Part shown: positions 1 through 7,395 of the stretch, piece by piece
Layout of the letters: each line of letters begins with the position of its first letter
How positions within the stretch are numbered: the stretch's first letter is position 1
Assembly (NCBI RefSeq): GCF_028736035.1
Contig: NZ_CP117866.1
Location: 5,146,001 to 5,210,000 of the forward strand
Length of the DNA stretch: 64,000 bases
Direction of reading: 5' to 3'
Source: Streptomyces sp. T12
GTDB taxonomy: Bacteria; Actinomycetota; Actinomycetes; Streptomycetales; Streptomycetaceae
The notes under the pieces: generated by a model
Seen by the model: the letters and a program-made list of their open reading frames with translations, nothing else
Told to the model about the DNA's origin: nothing
The model's database searches: none
Made by a program: the position numbers and the translations under genes

Positions 1-111
1 GCCGAGGGCGTAGGCGCCGCTGGGGCTCCAGGACTGCCAGCCCTCCTCGTGGACGCGGGCGCGGGCCTCGTCCACGGGCACGGAGGCGACGGGGGTGAAG
101 GGGTGGTGCAC
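1..111 (-). CDS. Alpha-galactosidase-like glycoside hydrolase (N-terminus only)
   Basis: Partial gene; only the first 37 codons are inside the window. Translation from a GTG at 111 gives a start containing EGWQSWSPSG near residues 23-32, a pattern I associate with the N-terminal beta-sandwich of GH36-type alpha-galactosidases. A purine-rich GAAAGAG lies 7-8 nt upstream of the GTG. The gene follows the two sugar permeases on the same strand with a 28-nt gap, so it is probably the last known member of that operon and hydrolyses the imported oligosaccharide. The family call rests on one short motif and could be another glycosidase. Confidence 0.5.
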   Translation of the reverse strand, partial: MHHPFTPVASVPVDEARARVHEEGWQSWSPSGAYALG

Positions 112-139
112 GGGGGTTCTCTTTCGAACGGGGCCGAGG

Positions 140-1036
140 TCAGCCCTTGTTGGCGCCGAGGGTGAGGCCGCTGACGAACTGGCGCTGGAGGAGGAAGTAC
201 ACGACCAGGACCGGGACGGCGGTGATGAGGGCGCCGGCGGCGATGAGGTTGGGGTCGGTGAAGTACTGCCCGGAGAGGTTGTTCAGTGCCGAGGTGATCG
301 GCATGTTCTCGCCGGTGGAGATCAGTACGAGGGCCCAGAAGAAGTCGTTGTAGATCCAGATGGACAGCAGGGTGCCGAGGGCGGCCATCGCCGGTTTGCA
401 CAGGGGGAGGGTGATCTGCCAGTACAGCCGCCATACGGAGGCGCCGTCGACGAGTGCGGCTTCGGTGAGTTCGTGGGGGAGCATCTTCATGTAGTTGCTG
501 AGTACGAAGGCGCAGAACCCGGACTGGAAGGCGACGTGGATGAGGACCAGGCCGAGGGCGGAGTCGTAGAGCTTGCCGCTCATGGTGATGCCGGGCAGGT
601 CGATCAGGAGGTAGAGCCGGTAGAGGGGGGTGATGATGACCTGCTGCGGGAGGAGGTTGCCGGCGGTGAAGACGAGCAGCAGGAACAGGTTGATGCGGAA
701 GTCGAAGCGGCTGACGTAGAAGGCGACCATCGAGGACAGGAAGAGGGTCACCAGTACGGCCGGGACGGCGATGAGCATGGTGTTGCCGAAGTAGTGCGTC
801 ATGTCCGACTGCTGGAAGGCGTTCGTGAAGTTGTCGAACGTCAGCGTGTCGGGCCAGGACACGTAGCCCTTCTCACTCGTTTCGGCGTAGGGGCGCAGGG
901 CGGCGTAGACGGCCCACAGCAGCGGGGCGAGCCAGGCCAGTGCCATCGAGGCGAGGAAGAGGTGCAGCAGGATCCTGGCCGGGCGGATCGGGGTGCGCTG
1001 CTTGGACGCATTGAGGGGGGCGGTGGTGGTGCTCAT
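140..1036 (-). CDS. Sugar ABC transporter permease, MalG/MsmG type
   Basis: About 298 residues, inner-membrane permease of a carbohydrate uptake (CUT1) ABC importer. It has an N-terminal membrane segment (LLHLFLASMALAWLAPLLWA), five further hydrophobic segments and the EAA loop (EAALVDGASVWRLYWQITLP) that docks to the ATPase. The ATG at 1036 was chosen because it overlaps the stop of the preceding permease by 4 nt (ATGA, 1033-1036), typical translational coupling. No ATP-binding subunit is encoded here; Streptomyces CUT1 importers commonly share the MsiK ATPase encoded elsewhere. The substrate is inferred from the adjacent galactosidase-like gene and is not proven. Confidence 0.9.
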   Translation of the reverse strand: MSTTTAPLNASKQRTPIRPARILLHLFLASMALAWLAPLLWAVYAALRPYAETSEKGYVSWPDTLTFDNFTNAFQQSDMTHYFGNTMLIAVPAVLVTLFLSSMVAFYVSRFDFRINLFLLLVFTAGNLLPQQVIITPLYRLYLLIDLPGITMSGKLYDSALGLVLIHVAFQSGFCAFVLSNYMKMLPHELTEAALVDGASVWRLYWQITLPLCKPAMAALGTLLSIWIYNDFFWALVLISTGENMPITSALNNLSGQYFTDPNLIAAGALITAVPVLVVYFLLQRQFVSGLTLGANKG

Positions 1037-2010
1037 GCGCGCCGCTCCTTGCGGAAGGTGGCCACCAGGTAGGGGATGATCACGATCAGGGAGATCAGCA
1101 GCAGGACGACGGCGATGGCCGAGCCGTATCCGATGCGGCTGGACTCTCCGATGATGTTGTTGGTGACCAGGATGGAGAGCAGTTCGGTGCCTTCGGCGCC
1201 CTTGTTGAAGACGAAGACGAGGTCGAAGGCGCGCAGGGCCTCGATGATGGTGACGACCAGGACGATGGTGTTGGTGGGGCGCAGGGTGGGGAAGATGACG
1301 TTCTTGAACGTCTGCCACTCGCCGGCGCCGTCCAGGGCGGAGGCCTCGCGCAGGGCGGGGTCGACGCCCTTGAGGCCGGCCAGGTAGAGGATCATCATGT
1401 AGCCGGCGTGGCGCCAGGACGCGGCGACGAGGATCGCCCACAGGTTGAGGTCGGGGTCGCCGATCCAGTCGATGTACTTGCCGGGCTCGTTGGCGCCGAT
1501 GACGCTGTTGATCAGGCCGGTGTCGGGGTTGTAGACCAGCTGCCAGACGAAGCCGATGACGGCCATCGACAGCACGACGGGCAGGAAGAACGCGGTCTGG
1601 TAGACGCGGCTGAAGCGGATCTTCTTGTCCAGCTGCACGGCCAGGAACAGCCCCAGCGGGGTCGGGATCAGGATCAGCACGACGAACCAGACGACGTTGT
1701 GCTCGACGGCCGGCCAGAACTGCGGGTTGTTGGTGAACAGCTCGCGGAAGTTGTCCAGCCCGACCCACTTGATCGAGTCGAAGCCGATGCCGTCCCAGGT
1801 GGTGAAGGCCAGCGCGATCGACGCCAGCGCGGTGACCCAGACCAGGGCGATGTGCAGGATCGTCGGCAGCCCGGCCATCAGGCCGAGGGTGAGCCGGTCA
1901 CGGCGGGTCAGCAGACGGCGGTGCCCGCGGGGCACCTTCTTGGGCTGGGCAGCGCCCGAAGGCGGCACAGCGGCCGCCTCGGGGGTCTCCTTGGTGATGT
2001 CAGTCGTCAT
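1033..2010 (-). CDS. Sugar ABC transporter permease, MalF/MsmF type
   Basis: 325-residue permease that pairs with the MalG-type protein just downstream. After a cytoplasmic tail rich in Ala/Pro, the first membrane span is near residues 43-68. The EAA loop EASALDGAGEWQTFKNVIFP is the ATPase docking site. The gene starts 5 nt after the stop of the binding-protein gene and ends inside the start codon of the next permease, so three genes form one transcription unit (binding protein, MalF-type, MalG-type). Length is normal for the family. Confidence 0.9.
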   Translation of the reverse strand: MTTDITKETPEAAAVPPSGAAQPKKVPRGHRRLLTRRDRLTLGLMAGLPTILHIALVWVTALASIALAFTTWDGIGFDSIKWVGLDNFRELFTNNPQFWPAVEHNVVWFVVLILIPTPLGLFLAVQLDKKIRFSRVYQTAFFLPVVLSMAVIGFVWQLVYNPDTGLINSVIGANEPGKYIDWIGDPDLNLWAILVAASWRHAGYMMILYLAGLKGVDPALREASALDGAGEWQTFKNVIFPTLRPTNTIVLVVTIIEALRAFDLVFVFNKGAEGTELLSILVTNNIIGESSRIGYGSAIAVVLLLISLIVIIPYLVATFRKERRA

Positions 2011-2015
2011 CTCGA

Positions 2016-3329
2016 TCAGCCCGACGCGAAGATCGTCTTCTTCTGGCGCTCGATCGACGACAGCAGGCTGTCGATCTGCTTGGGGTCACGGATGAACTTC
2101 TGCAGCGCCGGCTGCATCACCGTGGAGGTGAAGTCCGGCCGGCTGTCACGGTCCATGAACTGCGTCAGGGACTTCGCCCCGGAGATCATCTCGTAGGCCT
2201 TCTTCTGCAGCGGGCTGTAGGAGGAGGTGTCGGCCTTGGTGGAGGCCGCCACCACGTTCGGGTCGGACTTGAGGTAGATCTCCTCCGCCGCCGGCGAGCC
2301 CAGGTACTGCAGCAGCTTGACCGCACCGGCCTTGTTCTTCGGGGCCTTGGAGAGCATGAACCCGTCCGTGGGCGCCTCCACGGTGTCCTGCCCGTAGGCC
2401 GGGTCGATCTCCGGGAAGGCGAAGAAGTCCAGGTCCTCACGGTCGGCCTCGTCGGTGAACTGCTGACCCACAAAGGTGCCGAGCAGATACATGCCGGCCT
2501 TCTTCGACGCCAGCGTCTGGGCGGCGTCCTGCCAGGTACGGCCCGTGGCGCCCTCCTGGTGGAAGGGCAGGATCTGCGCCCACAGGTCGAAGGCCTTGCG
2601 CACCTTGGCATCGGTCCAGGCGGCCTTGCCCGCCATCAGCTCCACATGGAAGTCGTAGCCGTTGGCACGGAAGTTGATCTGGTCGAACGTGCCCAGCGCC
2701 GGCCAGGCGTCCTTGTCACCGAAGGCGATCGGCACCAGGCCGTCCTTCTTCATCTGCTTGCACAGCGCCACGAAGTCGTCCCACTTCGTGGGCACTTCGT
2801 AGCCCTTCTCCTTGAACACGCTCTTGCGGTAGAACAGCGCCCACGGGTACGTGTACAGCGGCACGAAGTAGTACTTGCCGTCCTCGCCCTTGGAGAGCTT
2901 GTGCATCGCGTCGGGGAAGTTGCCCCCGATGGACTTCCACACGTCATCCAGCGGCGTGGCCAGCCCCTTGGCCGCGAAGAACTGCATCCGGTAACCGGCG
3001 AACCAGTTGAACACGTCGTCCGGCGTGCCCTGCAGGTAGGAGTTGATCTGCTCCTGGAAGGTGTTGTGGTCCTTGGTGTTCACGTCGACCGTGAGCCCGG
3101 ACTCCTTCTTGAACGCCGCGTAGATATCGGCGAACGCCTTCTTCGGCACCGCGTCCGACGCGTTCGAACCGACCGTGACCGTCTTCGGATCACTCGCCGA
3201 ACCACCGCCACCGCACGCACTCAGCAGCGGGACACCGGCGCCGAGAACAGCGGCGCCACCGATGCCACGCAGCAAAGTGCGACGGCTCGGCGAGGGCAGT
3301 GAGAGACCGGAGGGGGAGAAGTGCTGCAT
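2016..3329 (-). CDS. Extracellular sugar-binding lipoprotein of the ABC importer
   Basis: 437-residue solute-binding protein (SBP_bac_1-like) that captures sugar outside the membrane for the permeases downstream. The N-terminus carries a twin-arginine motif (SRRTLLRG) followed by a hydrophobic stretch and a lipobox ending LLSAC, so it is probably Tat-exported and lipid-anchored. The mature part begins with a Gly/Ser linker. The ATG at 3329 has a good AGGAG six bases upstream. First gene of the operon; its 5' region (3330-3542) contains an operator-like palindrome. Confidence 0.9.
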   Translation of the reverse strand: MQHFSPSGLSLPSPSRRTLLRGIGGAAVLGAGVPLLSACGGGGSASDPKTVTVGSNASDAVPKKAFADIYAAFKKESGLTVDVNTKDHNTFQEQINSYLQGTPDDVFNWFAGYRMQFFAAKGLATPLDDVWKSIGGNFPDAMHKLSKGEDGKYYFVPLYTYPWALFYRKSVFKEKGYEVPTKWDDFVALCKQMKKDGLVPIAFGDKDAWPALGTFDQINFRANGYDFHVELMAGKAAWTDAKVRKAFDLWAQILPFHQEGATGRTWQDAAQTLASKKAGMYLLGTFVGQQFTDEADREDLDFFAFPEIDPAYGQDTVEAPTDGFMLSKAPKNKAGAVKLLQYLGSPAAEEIYLKSDPNVVAASTKADTSSYSPLQKKAYEMISGAKSLTQFMDRDSRPDFTSTVMQPALQKFIRDPKQIDSLLSSIERQKKTIFASG

Positions 3330-3469
3330 CTACGGCTCCTGATGACAGGGTTCGATCACGAGGGTGGGCTAGCTGAAGTCCGTCGTAACCGATCAGAAAT
3401 CAACTTGACCGAACACGTTGGCGCAATAACAGCCGTATGTCAGGTCATGCGTCAAGAGATGTCGATGGC

Positions 3470-3482
3470 CGTTTCGGAAACG
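3470..3482. promoter_or_regulatory. Operator-like palindrome CGTTTC-G-GAAACG
   Basis: Perfect 6-bp inverted repeat around a central G, about 140 bp upstream of the sugar-binding-protein start. Such CG-centred sites are typical of LacI-family sugar repressors, but no LacI-type regulator is encoded in this window, so assignment to the operon is inference. The rest of 3330-3542 shows no gene. Confidence 0.35.
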
Positions 3483-3542
3483 TGACCGATATCTCGAACC
3501 GATCTTGATGCCCGGGATGATCGAAATTGTGGAGGTGCGCTG

Positions 3543-5387
3543 CTAGCGCACGACGACCGACCTGGTCTCGCTCACCTGGTCGACCTCCGACGTCCGTACG
3601 GTGACCTTCATCTTCCACGTCCCGGCGATGGGCAGGTTGAGGAAGCTGTTGCCCCAGTAGCCGCCCTTGTCGGCGAGCTCGGCGTCGAGGGGGCCGATGT
3701 CCTTGGCCGCGTGGGTGAAGGAGACACGCAGTTCAGGAACGATGGCGACGCCGCCGTCGGGGCCGTAGACGAGGGCCTCGATCGAGTTGTCGCCGACCCG
3801 GCCCGGGTCGAGGGTGATCTGCACCTTGCCGCGGCCGCCGGGGGTGCCGACGTCGAAGGGGACGGTGGTGACGGAGGCACCGATGACGGCGGGCGCCCCC
3901 GCCGCCGCCTCGGCCTCCGCTCGGCCGGGCAGCGTGCTGGTGAGGCTCGTGGTGACCGCGAGCACGACGGCGCCGACGGCGACTTCGGCGAGGACGGAAC
4001 GGCGCAGCGCACGGCGGTGCCGGTCCGGGGGAGACGCCACGTGGGCCGACGGCGGCTCCGGCGACGTCGGCTCCGGCGAGGTCGGCCCGCCGACCGCCTC
4101 CGGCACCCGCTCTCGCTCTCGCTCCCGCTCCCGTTCCCTTTCCCGTACGACCGCCTCCGCGTCGACTGTCGCCAGCCGCGCCGTCCAGCGACGCGAGAGG
4201 GCCGCCGCCCCGAGGAGCAGGGCCACCGCGGCCAGCTTGAGGGTCAGGAGCCTGCCGTACGTCGTGCCGGTGAGCGCGTCCCAGGAGCCGAGGCCGCGCC
4301 AGGACTGGTAGACGCCGGTGACGACCAGGACGGTCACGGAAGCGAAGGCGAGGCGGGAGAAGCGGGTGACGGTGGCCGGGGTCAGGGGGGCCGACCGGTA
4401 CAGCGTCACGACCAGGGCCGTGAGGCCGCCCAGCCATACCGCCGTGGCCAGCAGATGCAGCGCCGAGGACGCCATGGCGGCCGGCACCTGGACGCCCGCG
4501 GAGGCGTGCTCGCCGGCGGCCCAGGTCACGGCGAGGCCTGCGGCGAGGGCGGCGCCGGACCAGCCGTAGGGCTGACGGCGCCGGGACAGCCGTACGAGAT
4601 ACACGGCGGCCCCCAGCAGGAGGGCGAGGCGGGCCAGCAGGACGACGCCCGGGCGGCTGGTCAGGGTGCGGGTGAGGGAGTCGGCGCTCAGGGACCCCAG
4701 GGGGCCCTCGCCCGTCTCGTACGGGGCGCGCAGCACCAGCAGGGCGAGGGTGGCGACGAGGAGGGTCCACCAGCCCGTCCTGAGCAGCCTGTGGAGCACG
4801 GGGGCGTCCGGCGGACGGCAGACCGCCATGAACGTCGCCGTGCCGATGAGCAGGGCGGCGGCGAGGTAGGCCAGGTAGCGGGCGATGTTGTAGAGGGCCT
4901 TGGTCGCCGGGTCCTCGGTGGGGCCGGGGTCGACGGTGGCCAGGGTGAGGGAGCGTTTGCCGACGGAGAAGGTGAACGCTCCGGAGACCGGATGACTGTC
5001 GGCCGACACCACCCGCCAGGCCACCGTGTAGGTGCCCTGGGCCAGCTTCCCGGGCAACGTCACCCGCGCGGTGTCGCTGCCGTCCTGGGCGTGCTGCGGC
5101 TCGCCCGTGCGCAGGCGGCGGCCGTCCGGGTCCAGGACGCGGAAGGAGTCGTCGAGCAGGCCGACGGACTCCGTGAAGGTCAGGGTGAGGTGACGGGGGG
5201 CCGACTTGAGGAGGGTTCCGTCCTCGGGGTCAGTGGCGCGGAGGGCTGCGTGAGCCGACGCGGATCCCGTGCCGCCGAGGAGGAGCAGGACCAGCAGGGG
5301 GCCCAGCAGCACCAGCCGTTGAACTCCTCGCCGCGAGTGGCTTCGGTACCGCGATTGTCGTCGGTCATCGCACCCCACGTCTGTCAC
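3543..5387 (-). CDS. CopC-CopD fusion copper-resistance membrane protein
   Basis: About 614 residues. After a signal-like hydrophobic segment ending SASA, the mature protein would start HAALRATDPEDG, the N-terminal His typical of CopC copper-binding domains. CopC continues to about residue 150, then roughly eight membrane spans of CopD follow, then a charged loop with a run of alternating Arg-Glu, another hydrophobic segment and a C-terminal beta-rich extracellular domain (YtkA-like in appearance). The role is probably periplasmic copper binding and transport. The start is uncertain: GTG 5387 is used; a later GTG just before the hydrophobic segment has GAGGAG upstream. The gene stands alone; SDR genes lie upstream on the same strand. 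Confidence 0.8.
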   Translation of the reverse strand: MTDVGCDDRRQSRYRSHSRRGVQRLVLLGPLLVLLLLGGTGSASAHAALRATDPEDGTLLKSAPRHLTLTFTESVGLLDDSFRVLDPDGRRLRTGEPQHAQDGSDTARVTLPGKLAQGTYTVAWRVVSADSHPVSGAFTFSVGKRSLTLATVDPGPTEDPATKALYNIARYLAYLAAALLIGTATFMAVCRPPDAPVLHRLLRTGWWTLLVATLALLVLRAPYETGEGPLGSLSADSLTRTLTSRPGVVLLARLALLLGAAVYLVRLSRRRQPYGWSGAALAAGLAVTWAAGEHASAGVQVPAAMASSALHLLATAVWLGGLTALVVTLYRSAPLTPATVTRFSRLAFASVTVLVVTGVYQSWRGLGSWDALTGTTYGRLLTLKLAAVALLLGAAALSRRWTARLATVDAEAVVRERERERERERERVPEAVGGPTSPEPTSPEPPSAHVASPPDRHRRALRRSVLAEVAVGAVVLAVTTSLTSTLPGRAEAEAAAGAPAVIGASVTTVPFDVGTPGGRGKVQITLDPGRVGDNSIEALVYGPDGGVAIVPELRVSFTHAAKDIGPLDAELADKGGYWGNSFLNLPIAGTWKMKVTVRTSEVDQVSETRSVVVR

Positions 5388-5549
5388 ATCTCCGTCGTCG
5401 GACTCGAGGCCTCGGGGGTATGTACGGACGCGAAGCCCTCCGGGCTCAGCACGCTCGGCAACGGTCTTGCGAAGAGGGCTCCGCCCCCGGCCCCCAGGCC
5501 CTACCCCACTCACCACCCGACTCGAAGCAGGGGCGCGATCACGCCACCG

Positions 5550-6317
5550 TCACCATGTCGGCCCCGCCGACACCCCACCGTCCACCACCAGATCGTGCCC
5601 CGTGACCCAGGACGCGAGCCGCGACGCCAGGAACACGCAAGCGTCCCCCACGTCCTCCGGCCGCCCCAACCTCCCCGCCGGCGCCGCCCGTTCCCACCGC
5701 CGCACCCCCTCCGGCCACGCCTCCTCCAGCCCCTCCCGGTCGATCAGCCCGGGCGAGACCGTGTTGACGCGGATGCCGAGAGGGCCGTACTCCAGGGCGG
5801 CCGAGCGGGCGTGCATCACCACCGCCGCCTTGGAGGCGGAGTAGTGGGCGTGCAGGGGTGCCGGGTGGGTCGCCTCGATGGAGGCGATGTGGGTGACCGA
5901 GCCGCCGCCGTCCTGCTCCCGCATGACCTCGACCGCGGCCTGTGTGCACGCGAAGACGCTCGACAGGTTGGTGTCCACGACCGCCCGCCACTGCGCCACG
6001 GTCATGCCCCGCAGCTCCTGCGTCGGCTGTGCGCCCGCGTTGTTGACCAGCGCCGTCAGTCGCCCGTCACCCCACTCGGCGGCCTCGGCCACCACCCGTC
6101 GGCACTCCTCCTCATCCGTCAGGTCGCCGCGCAGCACCACGGCCCGCCCACCCGATTCCCGGATACGGGACGCCGCTTCCCCCGCCGCCTCCACCGCCGT
6201 ACGGCAGTGCAGCACGACCGCCGCCCCCTCCTGCGCGAACCGCAGCGCGACCCCGCGCCCGATGCCGCCGCCCGCGCCCGTGACCAGGGCGACCTGTCCT
6301 TCGAGGAGTCCGCTCAT
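5550..6317 (-). CDS. SDR-family NAD(P)-dependent oxidoreductase
   Basis: 255-residue short-chain dehydrogenase. Seen: Rossmann glycine motif TGAGGGIG (13-20), NNAG (92-95), catalytic Ser146, Tyr159 and Lys163 in the YSASK box, and a C-terminal VDGG typical of classical SDRs. The ATG at 6317 overlaps the cupin gene stop by 4 nt (ATGA), which fixes the start. Last gene of a four-gene operon with the acylase, GNAT and cupin genes. The substrate cannot be read from sequence; context suggests tailoring of a small molecule under iron control. Confidence 0.88.
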   Translation of the reverse strand: MSGLLEGQVALVTGAGGGIGRGVALRFAQEGAAVVLHCRTAVEAAGEAASRIRESGGRAVVLRGDLTDEEECRRVVAEAAEWGDGRLTALVNNAGAQPTQELRGMTVAQWRAVVDTNLSSVFACTQAAVEVMREQDGGGSVTHIASIEATHPAPLHAHYSASKAAVVMHARSAALEYGPLGIRVNTVSPGLIDREGLEEAWPEGVRRWERAAPAGRLGRPEDVGDACVFLASRLASWVTGHDLVVDGGVSAGPTW

Positions 6318-6787
6318 GGACGGCACAGTCCCGCGATCCGGGCGGCTTCGGCGGGATAGCGCGCCGTGAGCTGCGCCAGGTCGCCGTGCTCGTAGCCCTC
6401 GTAGGTGAAGCCGGGCGCCATCGTGCAGCCGAAGAAGGTCCAGGACCCGCCCGCCGCCACCCGGGCGCCCATCCAGCTTCCGGCGGGGACAGTGAGCTGG
6501 ATGTGCTGGCCGCGCAGTATGTCGGGGCCGAGTACGGCGGTGCGGGACGTGCCGTCGGGGGCGAGGAGCAGCATGTCCAGGGGGTCGCCCAGATAGAAGT
6601 GCCAGACCTCGTCGGACGGCAGACGGTGCAGGGCCGAGAAGTCGTCCGCGGTGAGGAGGACGACGATCGCGGAGCCCTGCGGGCGCCCGTCGGCCAGCTC
6701 CGGTCCCGCCCACGTACGCCGGAACAGCCCGCCCTCGCGCGGGATCGGCTCCAGTGCGTAGTGCGCGACGAGCTCTTCGGGGGTCAC
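6314..6787 (-). CDS. Cupin-fold protein, DUF985 (Cupin_5) family
   Basis: 157 residues, one double-stranded beta-helix domain. Characteristic stretches are GGLFRRTW, DEVWHFYLGDPLDMLLL and FFGCTMAPGFTYEGYE, which I recognise from the DUF985 family whose reaction is not established; some members are discussed as sugar or metal-binding cupins. Starts with GTG inside the GNAT gene stop (GTGA overlap) and ends inside the SDR start. Tight coupling implies a shared task with the acylase and GNAT. Confidence 0.8.
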   Translation of the reverse strand: MTPEELVAHYALEPIPREGGLFRRTWAGPELADGRPQGSAIVVLLTADDFSALHRLPSDEVWHFYLGDPLDMLLLAPDGTSRTAVLGPDILRGQHIQLTVPAGSWMGARVAAGGSWTFFGCTMAPGFTYEGYEHGDLAQLTARYPAEAARIAGLCRP

Positions 6788-7395
6788 GCCGGGAAGGCTA
6801 CCTCTCGCTCCAGGAAGGCGAGTTGGGCGTCCTTCCGCGGGATGTACACGTCCGGGAGGTCGACCTCCGGCAGCACGACCGCCGGGCCCGCCGTGAAGCC
6901 CTGCTTGAGGAAACGGGCGATGGCTTTCTCATTGCGTACGTCGGGATCCACCACCACCCGCTGCCGGTCCAGGGTGAGGAAGACGTATGACGTGATGACG
7001 GTCAGGAGCGCCGAGGTCCAGCCGGACCGCGCGCCGGCCGAGCCGGCGGGGGCGAGCAGCAGGTGGACGCCGATGTCGTCGGGACGGACGTCGTAGCACT
7101 CGCCGACGCGGTCGGCCTCCGGCTCGTACGTCTGGAGCAGCGCGACCGGGTCGGCGTCCCGTACGACCAGGAAGGCGTGGTGGGTGTCGAGGGTGTCCAG
7201 GTGGGCGTAGATCTCGGCCACCTGGTCCCTGGTCAGGCCGTTCATGCCCCAGAAGACGGCCCGTTCCTCGCTGACCCAGCCGTGGATCACCTCGGCGTCG
7301 GCGTGCGGGTCGAGGGGCAGGACACGGACGGCGCCGAAGCCGTCGACCACTTCCTCGTGGACCGGTCGGCGGACGACCGCGGGCGGCTCAGACAT
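6784..7395 (-). CDS. GNAT acetyltransferase, siderophore-type (Acetyltransf_8)
   Basis: About 203 residues from ATG 7395, preceded by AAGGAG at 4-nt spacing; an in-frame ATG five codons earlier is less likely. The sequence (DAEVIHGWVSEERAVFWGMN, then DIGVHLLLAP and VVVDPDVRNEKAIRFL-like) resembles the IucB/AlcB-type N6-hydroxylysine or amine acyltransferases used in hydroxamate siderophore assembly. Overlaps the penicillin-acylase stop by 8 nt. Located in an operon controlled by an iron box, which supports a siderophore or iron-starvation role. No lysine monooxygenase or siderophore synthetase is nearby, so a full biosynthetic cluster is absent. Confidence 0.75.
   Translation of the reverse strand: MSEPPAVVRRPVHEEVVDGFGAVRVLPLDPHADAEVIHGWVSEERAVFWGMNGLTRDQVAEIYAHLDTLDTHHAFLVVRDADPVALLQTYEPEADRVGECYDVRPDDIGVHLLLAPAGSAGARSGWTSALLTVITSYVFLTLDRQRVVVDPDVRNEKAIARFLKQGFTAGPAVVLPEVDLPDVYIPRKDAQLAFLEREVAFPA

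Noticed and set aside
5180..5368. Separate small gene starting MTDDNRG inside the CopCD leader
   Set aside because: It lies in another frame of the CopCD N-terminus, has no domain and ends inside the signal region; shadow frame.
3711..6359. Long plus-strand open frame across the CopCD and SDR genes
   Set aside because: Low-complexity sequence opposite two genes with conserved domains and starts; typical GC-driven antisense frame.
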